A DNA stretch of 64,000 bases, from NCBI GenBank assembly GCA_020851235.1, contig JADZDD010000004.1, positions 62,001 through 126,000 on the forward strand. The letters run 5' to 3'. Made by a program: the position numbers and the translations under genes. This document shows, piece by piece, positions 25,781-33,939 of the stretch. Positions within the stretch are counted from its first letter, which is position 1. Each line of letters begins with the position of its first letter. The stretch comes from Burkholderiales bacterium. GTDB lineage: Bacteria > Pseudomonadota > Gammaproteobacteria > Burkholderiales > Casimicrobiaceae. Under the pieces are notes generated by a model, which was not told the DNA's origin, did no database searches, and saw only the letters and a program-made list of their open reading frames with translations.

Positions 25781-26808
25781 TCCCGTACCTTGCGTATCAC
25801 CCGTCGATCCCGGCCGATGCCCGCTTCGGGGTCCACGCGCTCATCGCCGGGCGCGCCACCGCGGGCCCCGGGCTCGTCCTCGGCGACTACGCCACGGTGC
25901 GCGCCGATGGCGAGTCGGTGACGATGGGCGCCCACGTCTTCCTCGGGGTGCGGGCCACGGTGCACATCGCGCACGATGTCTACGCGACGCACATCGGCGA
26001 CGGCGTCAGTGTCGGCCGCTACGGCCTCATCCACGCCTGCACGCTGGGCGACGGCGTGGTGGTCGGTGATGCGGCAACGGTGATGGACGGCGCGATCGTC
26101 GGCGCGCATGCGCTCGTGCTGCCCGGCGCGATGGTGCCACCGCGCAAGACGCTCGCCGGTGGCCTCGTCTACGCGGGCAGTCCCGCGCAGCCGCTGCGCG
26201 CGCTCGAGCCCGGCGAACTCGCGCGCTGGCACGCCGCGCTGCGCGCGCACCGCTCGCCCGAACCCGCACCGCAGACCGATCTGTCGCCCGACGCGCCAGC
26301 ACTGCCCGGCGCCGCGTTGCGGCTCGTCCACCCCGGACCGGTCTTCGTTGCCGCCACCGCACACTGCGGTGGCGCGCTCGAACTCGCCGACGACGCGTCG
26401 ATCTACTTCGCCTGTGTCGTCGACGCGCACGATGCCAGGATCGTCCTCGGTCGGCGTACCAACGTTCAAGACGGCTCCCTGCTCGCAGCCTCGCGCGCGA
26501 CGGGCGACCTCGTCGTCGGCGATGACGTGACGATCGGGCACAACGTGCGCATCGGCGCCGGCCGCATCGGCCACCGCGCGCTCGTGGGCATGAGCGCGAT
26601 CATCGCCGATGGCGTGGTCGTCGAGGACGATGCCTGCGTGGGCGCCGGCGCCTTCGTCGAGCCCGGCACGCGCGTGCCTTCCGGCTGGATCTGGGCCGGC
26701 CGCCCGGCGCGACCCTTCCGCGAATTGCGCGCGGCCGAGCGTGAAGGCTTCGCCGACATCATCACCGTCTACGCGCAGTACAGCGCAACCTACCGCGGTG
26801 GCGGCTGA
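25774..26808 (+). CDS. Tandem gamma-carbonic-anhydrase-like (left-handed beta-helix) protein with split metal ligands
   Basis: 344 residues made of two hexapeptide-repeat domains (about 1-160 and 180-344), each resembling a gamma-class carbonic anhydrase. The three zinc His of the family are divided between them. Repeat one has His64 and His87 but Arg82 at the middle position. Repeat two has His256 at the middle position but Ala238 and Gly261 at the others. In gamma-class enzymes the metal is bound by two His of one subunit and one His of the neighbour, so the two halves are complementary. Its ATG overlaps the ThDP gene stop (ATGCTGA), so it belongs to that operon. Function is unknown. CO2/bicarbonate handling or a non-catalytic scaffold are both possible. 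Confidence 0.75.
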   Translation: MLIPYLAYHPSIPADARFGVHALIAGRATAGPGLVLGDYATVRADGESVTMGAHVFLGVRATVHIAHDVYATHIGDGVSVGRYGLIHACTLGDGVVVGDAATVMDGAIVGAHALVLPGAMVPPRKTLAGGLVYAGSPAQPLRALEPGELARWHAALRAHRSPEPAPQTDLSPDAPALPGAALRLVHPGPVFVAATAHCGGALELADDASIYFACVVDAHDARIVLGRRTNVQDGSLLAASRATGDLVVGDDVTIGHNVRIGAGRIGHRALVGMSAIIADGVVVEDDACVGAGAFVEPGTRVPSGWIWAGRPARPFRELRAAEREGFADIITVYAQYSATYRGGG

Positions 26809-26829
26809 CGCCCCGGGCGCCCGCCCACG

Positions 26830-28737
26830 CTATCGGTAGCCCGCGGCCTGCAGTTCGAAGAGCTCGGCGTAGCGCCCCTTCTGGGCGAGGAGTTCGTCGT
26901 GGGTCCCGACCGCCTCGACGCGACCGTCGACGAGGACCGCGATCCGATCCGCCATGCGCACCGACGAGAAGCGGTGCGAGATGAGCAGCGTGGTCTTCGC
27001 CGCCGACAGCTCCTGGAAGCGCCGGAAGACTTCGAACTCGGCGCGCGCGTCGAGCGCCGCCGTGGGCTCGTCCAGGACGAGCACCGGCGCGTCGCGCATG
27101 TACGCGCGGGCGATCGCGATCTTCTGCCATTCCCCTCCGGACAGGTCGACCCCGCTACGAAAGCGCCGTCCGAGCACCTGATCGTAGCCGTCCGCGAGAC
27201 GCTCGACGACCTCGTCGGCAAGGCTGCGCCGGGCCGCGTCGACGATGCGGGCAGCGTCGTCGCGGGCGTCAATGCGCCCCACCGCGATGTTGTCCGCCGC
27301 GCTCAGGTGATAGCGCACGAAATCCTGGAAGATCACGCCGACGTTCGCGCGCAGTGCCGCGAGATCGTACTCGCGCAGATCGTGACCCTCGAGGAGGACG
27401 CGTCCCTCGTCGGGATCGTAGAGCCGCGTGAGGAGCTTGACGAGCGTCGTCTTGCCCGCGCCGTTCTCGCCGACGAGCGCGAGCGTCTCGCCCGCGCGCA
27501 CCGTGAGCGAGAGGCCCCGCACGGCCCATGCCTTCGCCCCGGGATAGCGGAAGCCGACGTTGTCGAAGACGTAGCCTTCGCGCAACGTCGCGGGGAACGG
27601 TCGCGGCGACGGCGCGACCGGTAGCCGCGGCGCAACGGCAAAGAACGAGAAGAGATCGTCGAGGTAGAGCGCCTGTCCGGCGACCTGCGAGAAGCCGGTG
27701 AGCAGGCTCTCGAGCAACGCGTTGAGGCGCCGGAACGAGCCCGCGAGGAAGGTGAGATCGCCGATCGAGAAATCGCCGTGGAGCGTGCGCCACACGATGT
27801 AGACGTACGCGGCGTAGTACGCGGCCGTCCCCAGCGCGGACAGCAGGCTGCCCCACCCCGCGCGGCGCCAGGCGAGGCGACGGTTCGCCGCGTAGAAGGC
27901 CTCGGCCACTGCTCGATAACGCGCGATGAGGAAGGCGTTGAGGCCGAAGATCTTCACCTCCTTCGCGGTCTCGGCCGACGCCGCGGTCTGGCGCAGGTAG
28001 TCGAGTTCGCGCCGCTGCGGCGTGCGCCGGTAGTTGAGCGCGTAGACCTCGGCGTTGAAGTGAGCCTCGCCGATGAATGCGGGGACGAGGGCCACGGCGA
28101 GGAGTGCGATGAGCCACGGTGCGTAGATGACGAGGCCCGCGGCGAAGGTCGCCACGGTGAGCGCGTCCTGCGCCTGGCCGAAGAGCTGGCCGATGAGGCT
28201 CGTGCGTCCCGACGCCTGTCGGCGGGCGCGCTCGAGGCGATCCTGGAAGTCGCTGTCCTCGAAGTCCTCGAGGTCCACCGTCGCCGCATGCGCCATCAGG
28301 CGCAGGCTCGTCTCGTTGCTGAATCTCTCGGCGAGCATCGCCTCGGCAAAGGCGATGCCCCGCCCCAGCACGTCGGAGACGACGGCAAGCGCGAACTCGA
28401 CCCCGACGAGGAGCGCGAGACCATCGAGGTCACCGGCCCGGACGCGCTCGGGCAGCGCAGCGGCGATCCCCGGCACCTGCACGAGGCGCACGACCTCGTC
28501 GATGATGAGCTTGCCGACGAAGAGGGTCGCCACCGGCAGCAGCGCGCGCACGACGCGCAGCACGCCTTGGGTGAGCGTCAGCGCCGGACTCGTCTGCCAC
28601 AGGAGCCGCAGGAAGGGCGGTAGGTGACGCAGCGCGCCGAAACGCTCGCGCCACGAGCGCGACGCGGCGGCCGCGGCGGCCGCGGCATCGAGGGCCGAAG
28701 GAGTGGGCGAGGATGCGGAGCCCGTCGATGACGACAT
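26830..28737 (-). CDS. ABC exporter half-transporter (permease + ATPase)
   Basis: 635 residues. An N-terminal membrane domain of about six helices (45-340) is followed by an ATPase domain: Walker A GENGAGKTT, Q-loop IFQDFVRY, signature LSGGEWQK, Walker B VLVLDEPTAALD, and H-loop ISHRFSS. This is a type I exporter half (MsbA/LmrA-like) that would act as a dimer. The 33-residue N-terminus is Ala/Ser-rich and cytoplasmic. No partner gene is present. It is convergent with the gamma-CA-like gene, 21 nt apart. The substrate is unknown, with lipids, peptides or drugs typical. Confidence 0.88.
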   Translation of the reverse strand: MSSSTGSASSPTPSALDAAAAAAAASRSWRERFGALRHLPPFLRLLWQTSPALTLTQGVLRVVRALLPVATLFVGKLIIDEVVRLVQVPGIAAALPERVRAGDLDGLALLVGVEFALAVVSDVLGRGIAFAEAMLAERFSNETSLRLMAHAATVDLEDFEDSDFQDRLERARRQASGRTSLIGQLFGQAQDALTVATFAAGLVIYAPWLIALLAVALVPAFIGEAHFNAEVYALNYRRTPQRRELDYLRQTAASAETAKEVKIFGLNAFLIARYRAVAEAFYAANRRLAWRRAGWGSLLSALGTAAYYAAYVYIVWRTLHGDFSIGDLTFLAGSFRRLNALLESLLTGFSQVAGQALYLDDLFSFFAVAPRLPVAPSPRPFPATLREGYVFDNVGFRYPGAKAWAVRGLSLTVRAGETLALVGENGAGKTTLVKLLTRLYDPDEGRVLLEGHDLREYDLAALRANVGVIFQDFVRYHLSAADNIAVGRIDARDDAARIVDAARRSLADEVVERLADGYDQVLGRRFRSGVDLSGGEWQKIAIARAYMRDAPVLVLDEPTAALDARAEFEVFRRFQELSAAKTTLLISHRFSSVRMADRIAVLVDGRVEAVGTHDELLAQKGRYAELFELQAAGYR

Positions 28738-28897
28738 GTGGGGTGCAAGGCGCGCACCTGGAACCGACCGGGCGCGGAGTCTTGCCCACGATACCGCAGG
28801 TCTGGCCTATCCGTGCCCGCGACGGTCAGGATCCGGGTTGCAGGCGGCGGGAAGGCTCCACCGCGACGCCAACGCGGCGGCGTTTGCGCAGTTGGGC

Positions 28898-30118
28898 CTA
28901 CTGGAGCGCCACCGCGGCGCGATCGGCGTGCCCGCGGCACTTCTCGTCCACCGCGGAAACCTGGCGCAGCGCCGTATAGCCATCGCGCGCCGGCGCAAGC
29001 TGGGTCAGTCCCTGCCGCAGGCACGTCGTCAGGGTGTCCCCCGGCTGCACGGCAAGGGCGCGATCGAGCGCGACCCTCACCTCCTGCGGCTGGCCCAGCC
29101 GCGCGGCGAGGAGGCCGATCGCCTGCAGGCTCGCGACGTCGTTGCCGTCGCGCGCGACCGCCTCGCGAAACGCGACCAGCGCCGCAGCGGGGTCGTCGAG
29201 CGCAATCTGGACCTCCCCCACGTGGCGGCGCAGCGCGGGATCGTCGGGAGCAAGCCGCACCGCCGTTTTCGCGGCAGCAAGCGCATCGTCGTACTGACGC
29301 AGATGGACATATCCTGCGCGCAGTTCGTCCCACGCCGCAGCGCTGGTCGGCTCGCGCCGCGTCCACTCGACCGCGTGCAGCACGAGGACGTTCCAGTTAC
29401 CCGCCGCGCGCAGCGTGTCGATCTTCGTGCGCAGCAGGGCGAGCGAGCGTGCCGCATCCGCCCCCGCTCCGGTCGAAACCCCAGGCGCATCGCTGCCTGG
29501 CGTCGCGGCCGACCGGTTCACCGCGTCGCGCGGTGCAGGCACCCGCGACGTCGGCGCCGCCGCTTCGACGACGGCAACGTCCGCAGGTCGGGAGGGATCG
29601 GATGGGATGAGGTAGTACACGCTCGTCGCCGCGATGGCGAGAAGCGCGAGCGCGCCGAGTGCCGGCGTGCGGTAGCGCGTGAACGCGGCGCGGCGCGTCA
29701 CGCGGCGACGGTCCGGCGCGGGCGCGTCCGGGGTGAGCGTGGGCAGGGGTTGGGTCGCACCCGTGCGCCGGTCACGGTCGAAAAGACGCAGCGCGGTCCC
29801 GCGGGCTCGGACGTAGATCGCAGCGGCGGCCGTCCGGTCGCCTTGTGCCTGCGCAATGGCGCGGTCCCACAGCGGCTGGTCGACGTGCCCCTGCGCGTAT
29901 TCGCGGGCCGCCTGCTGCGCGTAGGGATCGACTTTCACGGCGGGGCCCTGCGTGATCGGCACCGCACGCTCGACCGGCTTCAGGTCGATGGTGACGTCGG
30001 CCGACGCGTCGAGCGTCGGCGCAAGCGTGATGTCGTCGTCGGGTGCCGGGGTCGGTGGCGCCTTGGCGGCAGGATCGTCGATCTCGACCAGTGTGAGGGG
30101 ACCCGGTTTGCTGTCCAT
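28898..30118 (-). CDS. Membrane-anchored TPR-repeat protein
   Basis: 406 residues from the ATG at 30118. The acidic/proline N-terminal part (about 1-135) is cytoplasmic. A single membrane segment (ALGALALLAIAATSVYYLI) follows, then a linker and three or four TPR-like repeats. The repeats include WNVLVLHAVEWTRREP, AAWDELRAGYVHL and LRRHVGEVQIALDDPAAALVAFREAV. Such proteins serve as protein-interaction scaffolds at the envelope. No enzymatic motif is seen. The pilin-like gene lies upstream on the same strand (130 nt), so a link with pilus or secretion assembly is possible but unproven. Confidence 0.65.
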   Translation of the reverse strand: MDSKPGPLTLVEIDDPAAKAPPTPAPDDDITLAPTLDASADVTIDLKPVERAVPITQGPAVKVDPYAQQAAREYAQGHVDQPLWDRAIAQAQGDRTAAAAIYVRARGTALRLFDRDRRTGATQPLPTLTPDAPAPDRRRVTRRAAFTRYRTPALGALALLAIAATSVYYLIPSDPSRPADVAVVEAAAPTSRVPAPRDAVNRSAATPGSDAPGVSTGAGADAARSLALLRTKIDTLRAAGNWNVLVLHAVEWTRREPTSAAAWDELRAGYVHLRQYDDALAAAKTAVRLAPDDPALRRHVGEVQIALDDPAAALVAFREAVARDGNDVASLQAIGLLAARLGQPQEVRVALDRALAVQPGDTLTTCLRQGLTQLAPARDGYTALRQVSAVDEKCRGHADRAAVALQ

Positions 30119-30248
30119 GTCCACAGGGAAGCAACTTGGGTGCCAGGATGTCGCGCATCGGCGTCGAAACAGTGCGATCCCCGAGGCGGCGCCGCGGATG
30201 ACCGCCATGGGCGTACGGCACGCTGCCGTGCCACGCGCCCGACGAGCG

Positions 30249-30749
30249 TCAGCGACAATTGACCGGCAGCACCGGGGACGGCACGTTCGTGCGGTCCTCG
30301 CCACGCACACTCATCCCGCCGGGCGGCGCACTGCCCGCGCACACCCATGCCACCGGCACCATGGGCGTGTCCTCGACGACAGCAGGCCGGAACGTGAGGA
30401 TCTTGCCGGCGAGCGCGCCGCTCGCCTTGTTGCCGAATTCGACGTCGATCACGCCGTCGCGAACGACGATCGAGCGCACGTAGTTGCCCACGAGCTTGTC
30501 CGGTGCCGGCAGTCCGGCGTCGAGATTGTTGCGCGGCATCGTGCCGCTTCCAGCCCAGTAGGCAGCGACCTTCTTGCGCGCGGTGTCGATGAGCGGCGAC
30601 GACTCGATGACCTGATCGCGCACGAGGCCGTCGTACAGGCCCGGGAGCGCGAGGGTTGCCAGGACCCCGACGATCGCGAGCGCAATGAGGATCTCCATCA
30701 ACGAGAAGCCATCGATGCTGCGGCGCTGCGGCGTCGGCGGTAGGCGCAT
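30249..30749 (-). CDS. Type IV pilin / pseudopilin-like protein
   Basis: 166 residues from the ATG at 30749, with a 14-residue basic leader (MRLPPTPQRRSIDG). PilD-type cleavage is before Phe: G|FSLMEILIALAIVGVLATLALP. Glu at mature position 5 is present. The exposed domain has a Cys pair (VCAGS...PVNCR) near the C-terminus like the disulphide loop of pilins. No other pilus assembly genes are in the window, so it may be an orphan minor pilin assembled by machinery coded elsewhere. A TPR membrane protein follows on the same strand. Confidence 0.8.
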   Translation of the reverse strand: MRLPPTPQRRSIDGFSLMEILIALAIVGVLATLALPGLYDGLVRDQVIESSPLIDTARKKVAAYWAGSGTMPRNNLDAGLPAPDKLVGNYVRSIVVRDGVIDVEFGNKASGALAGKILTFRPAVVEDTPMVPVAWVCAGSAPPGGMSVRGEDRTNVPSPVLPVNCR

Positions 30750-30871
30750 GCGCGCATTGTCACCGATGTGTGCGCCCAGCGTGACGCCACCGGGCCGCGC
30801 GCTGGCGCACCCGACGCGCGCCACGGTTGCCATCGCGCCGCGCGCGCGGCGCGACGCCGGCGCCAGAGCGC

Positions 30872-31654
30872 TCAACCGTCGCCCGGAACGCGCCCGATCC
30901 CGGGGAGCTTCAGCCCCGGGTGGCGAAGATCGATGCCGGTGACGAGGCCCAGCACGTTGAGCTCGAGCCCTTCATCCCACGCCGCGGTGATGCCCACCAG
31001 CCCGAAGAGCGAGATCGCGATCCCGGTGTGGCTGGGCGGCGGGCCCACGATCTGCGCGAGCGGGACGTAATCCTTGCCGACCGCCGTCGACGGCATCACG
31101 AGGCGCAACTCGGGAATCGAGCGTCCAAGGTAGGCAATGAACGTGTTGCTGTTCGGGCCGGGCCACACCCGGTATGTCGTCGGATACGGATACGCCGCGA
31201 CGGCAGCGTCGAGTTTGGCGAGCACGGCCTGCGCCTCGCTTCCGCGCAGGTCGCGCACGAGGCGCGGGGGCGCCCCGAACCATTCGGCATCCGGGGCACG
31301 CTGGCTCGACACCGACACCACCGGGCGCGCACCGCCACCGTACCAGCCGATGACTTCGTAGCGCGTGTAGTGATCCGCGTCCGCCGGCTTGACGGCGACC
31401 CAGGTGTGATCGGCAAACGCACCGCGCCAGGCGAAGGCGCGGCTCGCATAGACCTGGACGACGGGTTCAGGGTGCGTGGCCGGGTCGGGGGCAAGACCGG
31501 CGGCACGATGTGTCGCCGTGCGCCAGTCCCCCTGCAGCGACGCCTTGCCGAAGGCGAGCGCAAAAAGGGGGCCTGCGAGCAGCAGCAGGAGCGGAGCAAG
31601 GAACCACAGGGTGGCGCGCCCGAACCGGCGCGCCGGGATGAACGACGTCGACAT
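30872..31654 (-). CDS. DUF3750 family membrane protein
   Basis: 260 residues. An N-terminal membrane helix (LWFLAPLLLLLAGPLFALAF) is followed by a periplasmic domain with SRAFAWRGAFADHTWVAVK, then YEVIGWY and VWPGPNSNTF. The WPGPNSNTF segment is the mark of DUF3750. A later small hydrophobic stretch (GIAISLFGLVGITAAWDEG) may touch the membrane. Molecular function is unknown. It is divergent from the thiolase gene (63 nt). Confidence 0.75.
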   Translation of the reverse strand: MSTSFIPARRFGRATLWFLAPLLLLLAGPLFALAFGKASLQGDWRTATHRAAGLAPDPATHPEPVVQVYASRAFAWRGAFADHTWVAVKPADADHYTRYEVIGWYGGGARPVVSVSSQRAPDAEWFGAPPRLVRDLRGSEAQAVLAKLDAAVAAYPYPTTYRVWPGPNSNTFIAYLGRSIPELRLVMPSTAVGKDYVPLAQIVGPPPSHTGIAISLFGLVGITAAWDEGLELNVLGLVTGIDLRHPGLKLPGIGRVPGDG

Positions 31655-31717
31655 GAAGACCACCGACCACAAAACGCAAGCGGAGTTCGCTGCTCGAGGC
31701 GCCTATCATAGTCCGCC

Positions 31718-33034
31718 ATGACTGCCACGCCGCGATCGTCGCCATCGGCGCCCGGGCGCCCCGACGTCTGGCTCGTCGCCGGCGTGCGCACGCCCTTCGC
31801 CCGCGCCGGGGGGCCGTTGGCGTCGCTCGACGCGATCGCGCTGTCCTTGCCCGTCGTGCAGCACATGTTCGACCGTCTCGACGGCGGCGTTCCCGATCTT
31901 TTCGTCTGGGGCGCGGTCATGCCCAACCTCACGTGGAACAATCTCGCCCGCGAGGTCCTGCTCGACGCCGGCGCGCCGGCGACGATTCCCGCGTTCTCGA
32001 CGACGATGGCGTGCTCGACCAGCATGATCGGCGCCCTCGAGGCGGCGAGCATGCTCGACCTGCACACGCGCACGCTCGCGCTGGTCGGCGGCAGCGAGAG
32101 CCTCTCGCGCGTCCCGATCGGGCTCGCGCAGCCTCTGGCCGATCGACTTCGCGCCGTGTCCACGGCACGCGGCCTGGGTGCCAAGCTCGCGCAGCTGGCG
32201 CGGCTCTCCCCGCGCGAGGTGCGCCTGTTCATCCCTGCCGTCGCCAACCGGACGACCGGCAAGAGCATGGGCGAGCACATGGAGATCACGGCGAAGGCGT
32301 GGGGGATCGACCGTGCGGCGCAGGACGCGGTCGCGCTCGCGAGTCACGAGCGCGCCGTGGCCGCGTGGGAACGCAGCTTCTTCGCCGATCTCGTGATTCC
32401 CGTCGCGGGCCTCAGCCGCGACACGTTACCGCGCCGCGACACATCGCTTGCCAAGCTCGCAGCGCTCACGCCGGCGTTCGACCGTACGAGCGGCGCCGGA
32501 ACGCTCACCGCCGGCAACTCGTCGCCGCTCACCGATGGCGCCGCCGCGCTGTGGGTCGCCACGACGCCGGGGCTTGCGCGGCTTCCCTCGTCGCTGCCCC
32601 GCGTGCGCCTCGTCGACTGGGAAGTCGCGGCGGTCGATTTTCGCACCGAGGGTCTGCTGATGGCGCCGGCGTATGCGATCCCGCGCCTGCTCGCGCGCCA
32701 CGGGCTCGCGTACGCGGACATCGATCTGTGGGAGATCCACGAGGCGTTCGCCGCGCAGGTCGTCGCGCACGTGGCGGCGCTGACGAGCGAGACGTTCCTG
32801 CGCGAGCGCGTGGGCACGACGGCGGACTTCGGCGCGTTTCCCACGGAGTGCGTGAATCCGAACGGTGGGAGCGTGGCGCTGGGGCACCCCTTCGGCGCCA
32901 CGGGCGCGCGCATCCTGTCGCAGGCGGTCAAGGCGTTGGCCGCACGTGCGGCGGGAACGCGTGCGATCGTCAGCATCTGCGCGGACGGCGGACTCGGGAC
33001 GGTGGCGCTGCTCGCGTCCGAATCGGCCGGGTAG
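31718..33034 (+). CDS. Thiolase (acetyl-CoA C-acyltransferase, FadI-like)
   Basis: 438 residues. The nucleophile Cys99 is in TMACSTSMIGALEAAS. The second active-site block is WEIHEAFAAQV (His), and the third is GGSVALGHPFGATGAR. It cleaves 3-ketoacyl-CoA or, in reverse, condenses acyl-CoAs. The length and the loops around NRTTGKSMGEHMEITAK match the long FadI/trifunctional-type thiolases. The usual partner hydratase/dehydrogenase (FadJ) is not adjacent. It could serve the acetoacetyl-CoA step downstream of the 3-hydroxybutyryl-CoA made by HcmAB, but it is 9 kb away and that link is only inference. Confidence 0.87.
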   Translation: MTATPRSSPSAPGRPDVWLVAGVRTPFARAGGPLASLDAIALSLPVVQHMFDRLDGGVPDLFVWGAVMPNLTWNNLAREVLLDAGAPATIPAFSTTMACSTSMIGALEAASMLDLHTRTLALVGGSESLSRVPIGLAQPLADRLRAVSTARGLGAKLAQLARLSPREVRLFIPAVANRTTGKSMGEHMEITAKAWGIDRAAQDAVALASHERAVAAWERSFFADLVIPVAGLSRDTLPRRDTSLAKLAALTPAFDRTSGAGTLTAGNSSPLTDGAAALWVATTPGLARLPSSLPRVRLVDWEVAAVDFRTEGLLMAPAYAIPRLLARHGLAYADIDLWEIHEAFAAQVVAHVAALTSETFLRERVGTTADFGAFPTECVNPNGGSVALGHPFGATGARILSQAVKALAARAAGTRAIVSICADGGLGTVALLASESAG

Positions 33035-33053
33035 GCGCGGCGCAGGGGGCGTC

Positions 33054-33141
33054 GCGAAGATCTTCTGCGTAGGGGCAGCGGTGCGGGAGGCCCTCCGCGG
33101 GACGGTGCCCGCTTCGTGCGCCCCGCCCCGCTGACTGACGC
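33054..33141 (+). repeat. Module A copy 1
   Basis: GCGAAGATCTTC...GGGGCAGCGGTGCG, then CCTCCGCGGGACGGTGCCCG, ending GCTGACTGACGC. It contains the palindrome GAAGATCTTC. Two bases differ from copy 3 in the first 20. Confidence 0.85.
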
Positions 33142-33282
33142 AGACAGCCGATTCGCGGCGAAGGTCAACCGGTTCGCGGGCGACGCCTTCGCGCGATGAC
33201 CCCGGCGCCGTGACCGTGCACCTCCAGTGGCTCGCAACCGCGCCACGCACTGCGAAGATCTTCGGCGCAGGGGCAGCGGTGC

Positions 33283-33410
33283 GTGCCGCGCCAAAGCGTC
33301 GAGGCGACGGTGGGGACGCAAGAAGCGCGCTCCCGCGCGCGGAGAGCGTCACCGCCGGCGCCCCCGGCACCGTGACCGTGCACCTCCCGTGGCTCGCAAC
33401 CGCGCCACGC
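33283..33410 (+). repeat. Module B copy 1
   Basis: Starts GTGCCGCGCCAAAGCGTCG and runs through GAAGCGCGCTCCCGCGCGCG to CTCGCAACCGCGCCACGC. A truncated module A (33252-33282) lies directly before it. Confidence 0.85.
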
Positions 33411-33413
33411 GCT

Positions 33414-33501
33414 GCGAAGATCTTCGGCGCAGGGGCAGCGGTGCGTGACGCCCTCCGCGGGACGGTGCCCGCTTCGTGCGCCCCGCCCCGCTGACTGACG
33501 C
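33414..33501 (+). repeat. Module A copy 3
   Basis: Full-length module A, same start GCGAAGATCTTCGG and same end GCTGACTGACGC as copy 1. It directly follows module B copy 1. Confidence 0.85.
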
Positions 33502-33644
33502 TGGCAGCCGATCCGCGGCGAAGGCGAGTCGGTTCGTGGCGAAGGCCAGCCGGTTCGCGGCGCAAGGCACGCCGTCCGAGGAGCGCCCCCGTCGCCGTGC
33601 GTCGCACTGTCCCGCGATGGCTCTGTGCTTGCGTCTTTCGCCGC

Positions 33645-33767
33645 GTGCCGCGCCAAAGCGTCGAGGCGACGGTGGGGACGCAAGAAGCGCGCTCCCGCGC
33701 GCGGAGAGCGTCACCGCCGGCGCCCCCCGCACCGTGTCCATGCACCCCAGTGGCTCGCAACCGCGCC
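33645..33767 (+). repeat. Module B copy 2
   Basis: Near-identical to copy 1 over about 115 bases, starting GTGCCGCGCCAAAGCG. A few substitutions occur near ACCGTGTCCATGCACC. Confidence 0.85.
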
Positions 33768-33845
33768 GCGCGCGGAGAGCGTCACCGCCGGCGCCCCCGG
33801 CACCGTGACCGTGCACCCCCAGTCGCTCGCAACCGCGACGCGCGC
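33768..33845 (+). repeat. Module B partial copy 3
   Basis: The second half of module B again, from CGCGCGGAGAGCGTCACC to CTCGCAACCGCGACG, in direct tandem with copy 2. Confidence 0.8.
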
Positions 33846-33846
33846 T

Positions 33847-33922
33847 GCGAAGATCTTCGGCGCAGGGGCAGCGGTGCGGGAGGCCCTCCGCGGGACGGTG
33901 CCCGCTTCGTGCGCCCCGCCCC
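33847..33922 (+). repeat. Module A copy 4
   Basis: Module A from GCGAAGATCTTCGGCGCAGG to GCCCCGCCCC. It lacks the terminal GCTGACTGACGC, so it is truncated where the TonB-like gene ends. Confidence 0.8.
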
Positions 33923-33939
33923 TTGCAGCGGAAGGGTCG

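Larger units (their letters stand above)
33054..33922. repeat. Intergenic mosaic of two direct-repeat modules (A and B)
   Basis: The 905-bp gap between the thiolase and the TonB-like gene is built of two alternating modules, called A and B here. Order: A1, partial B, partial A, B1, A3, unique spacer, B2, partial B3, A4. Module A starts GCGAAGATCTTC and runs on through GGGGCAGCGG. Module B includes CCAAAGCGTCGAGGCGACGG and ends CTCGCAACCGCGCC. Copies agree at almost every base. Translations of the repeats look like shadow reading frames only, so this is a repeat locus, not a gene. Confidence 0.85.

Noticed and set aside
33054-33922. CRISPR array or coding repeats
   Set aside because: Repeat units are about 75-130 bp and directly abut with no regular short spacers, no cas genes are near, and the reading frames through the repeats show no protein-like conservation.
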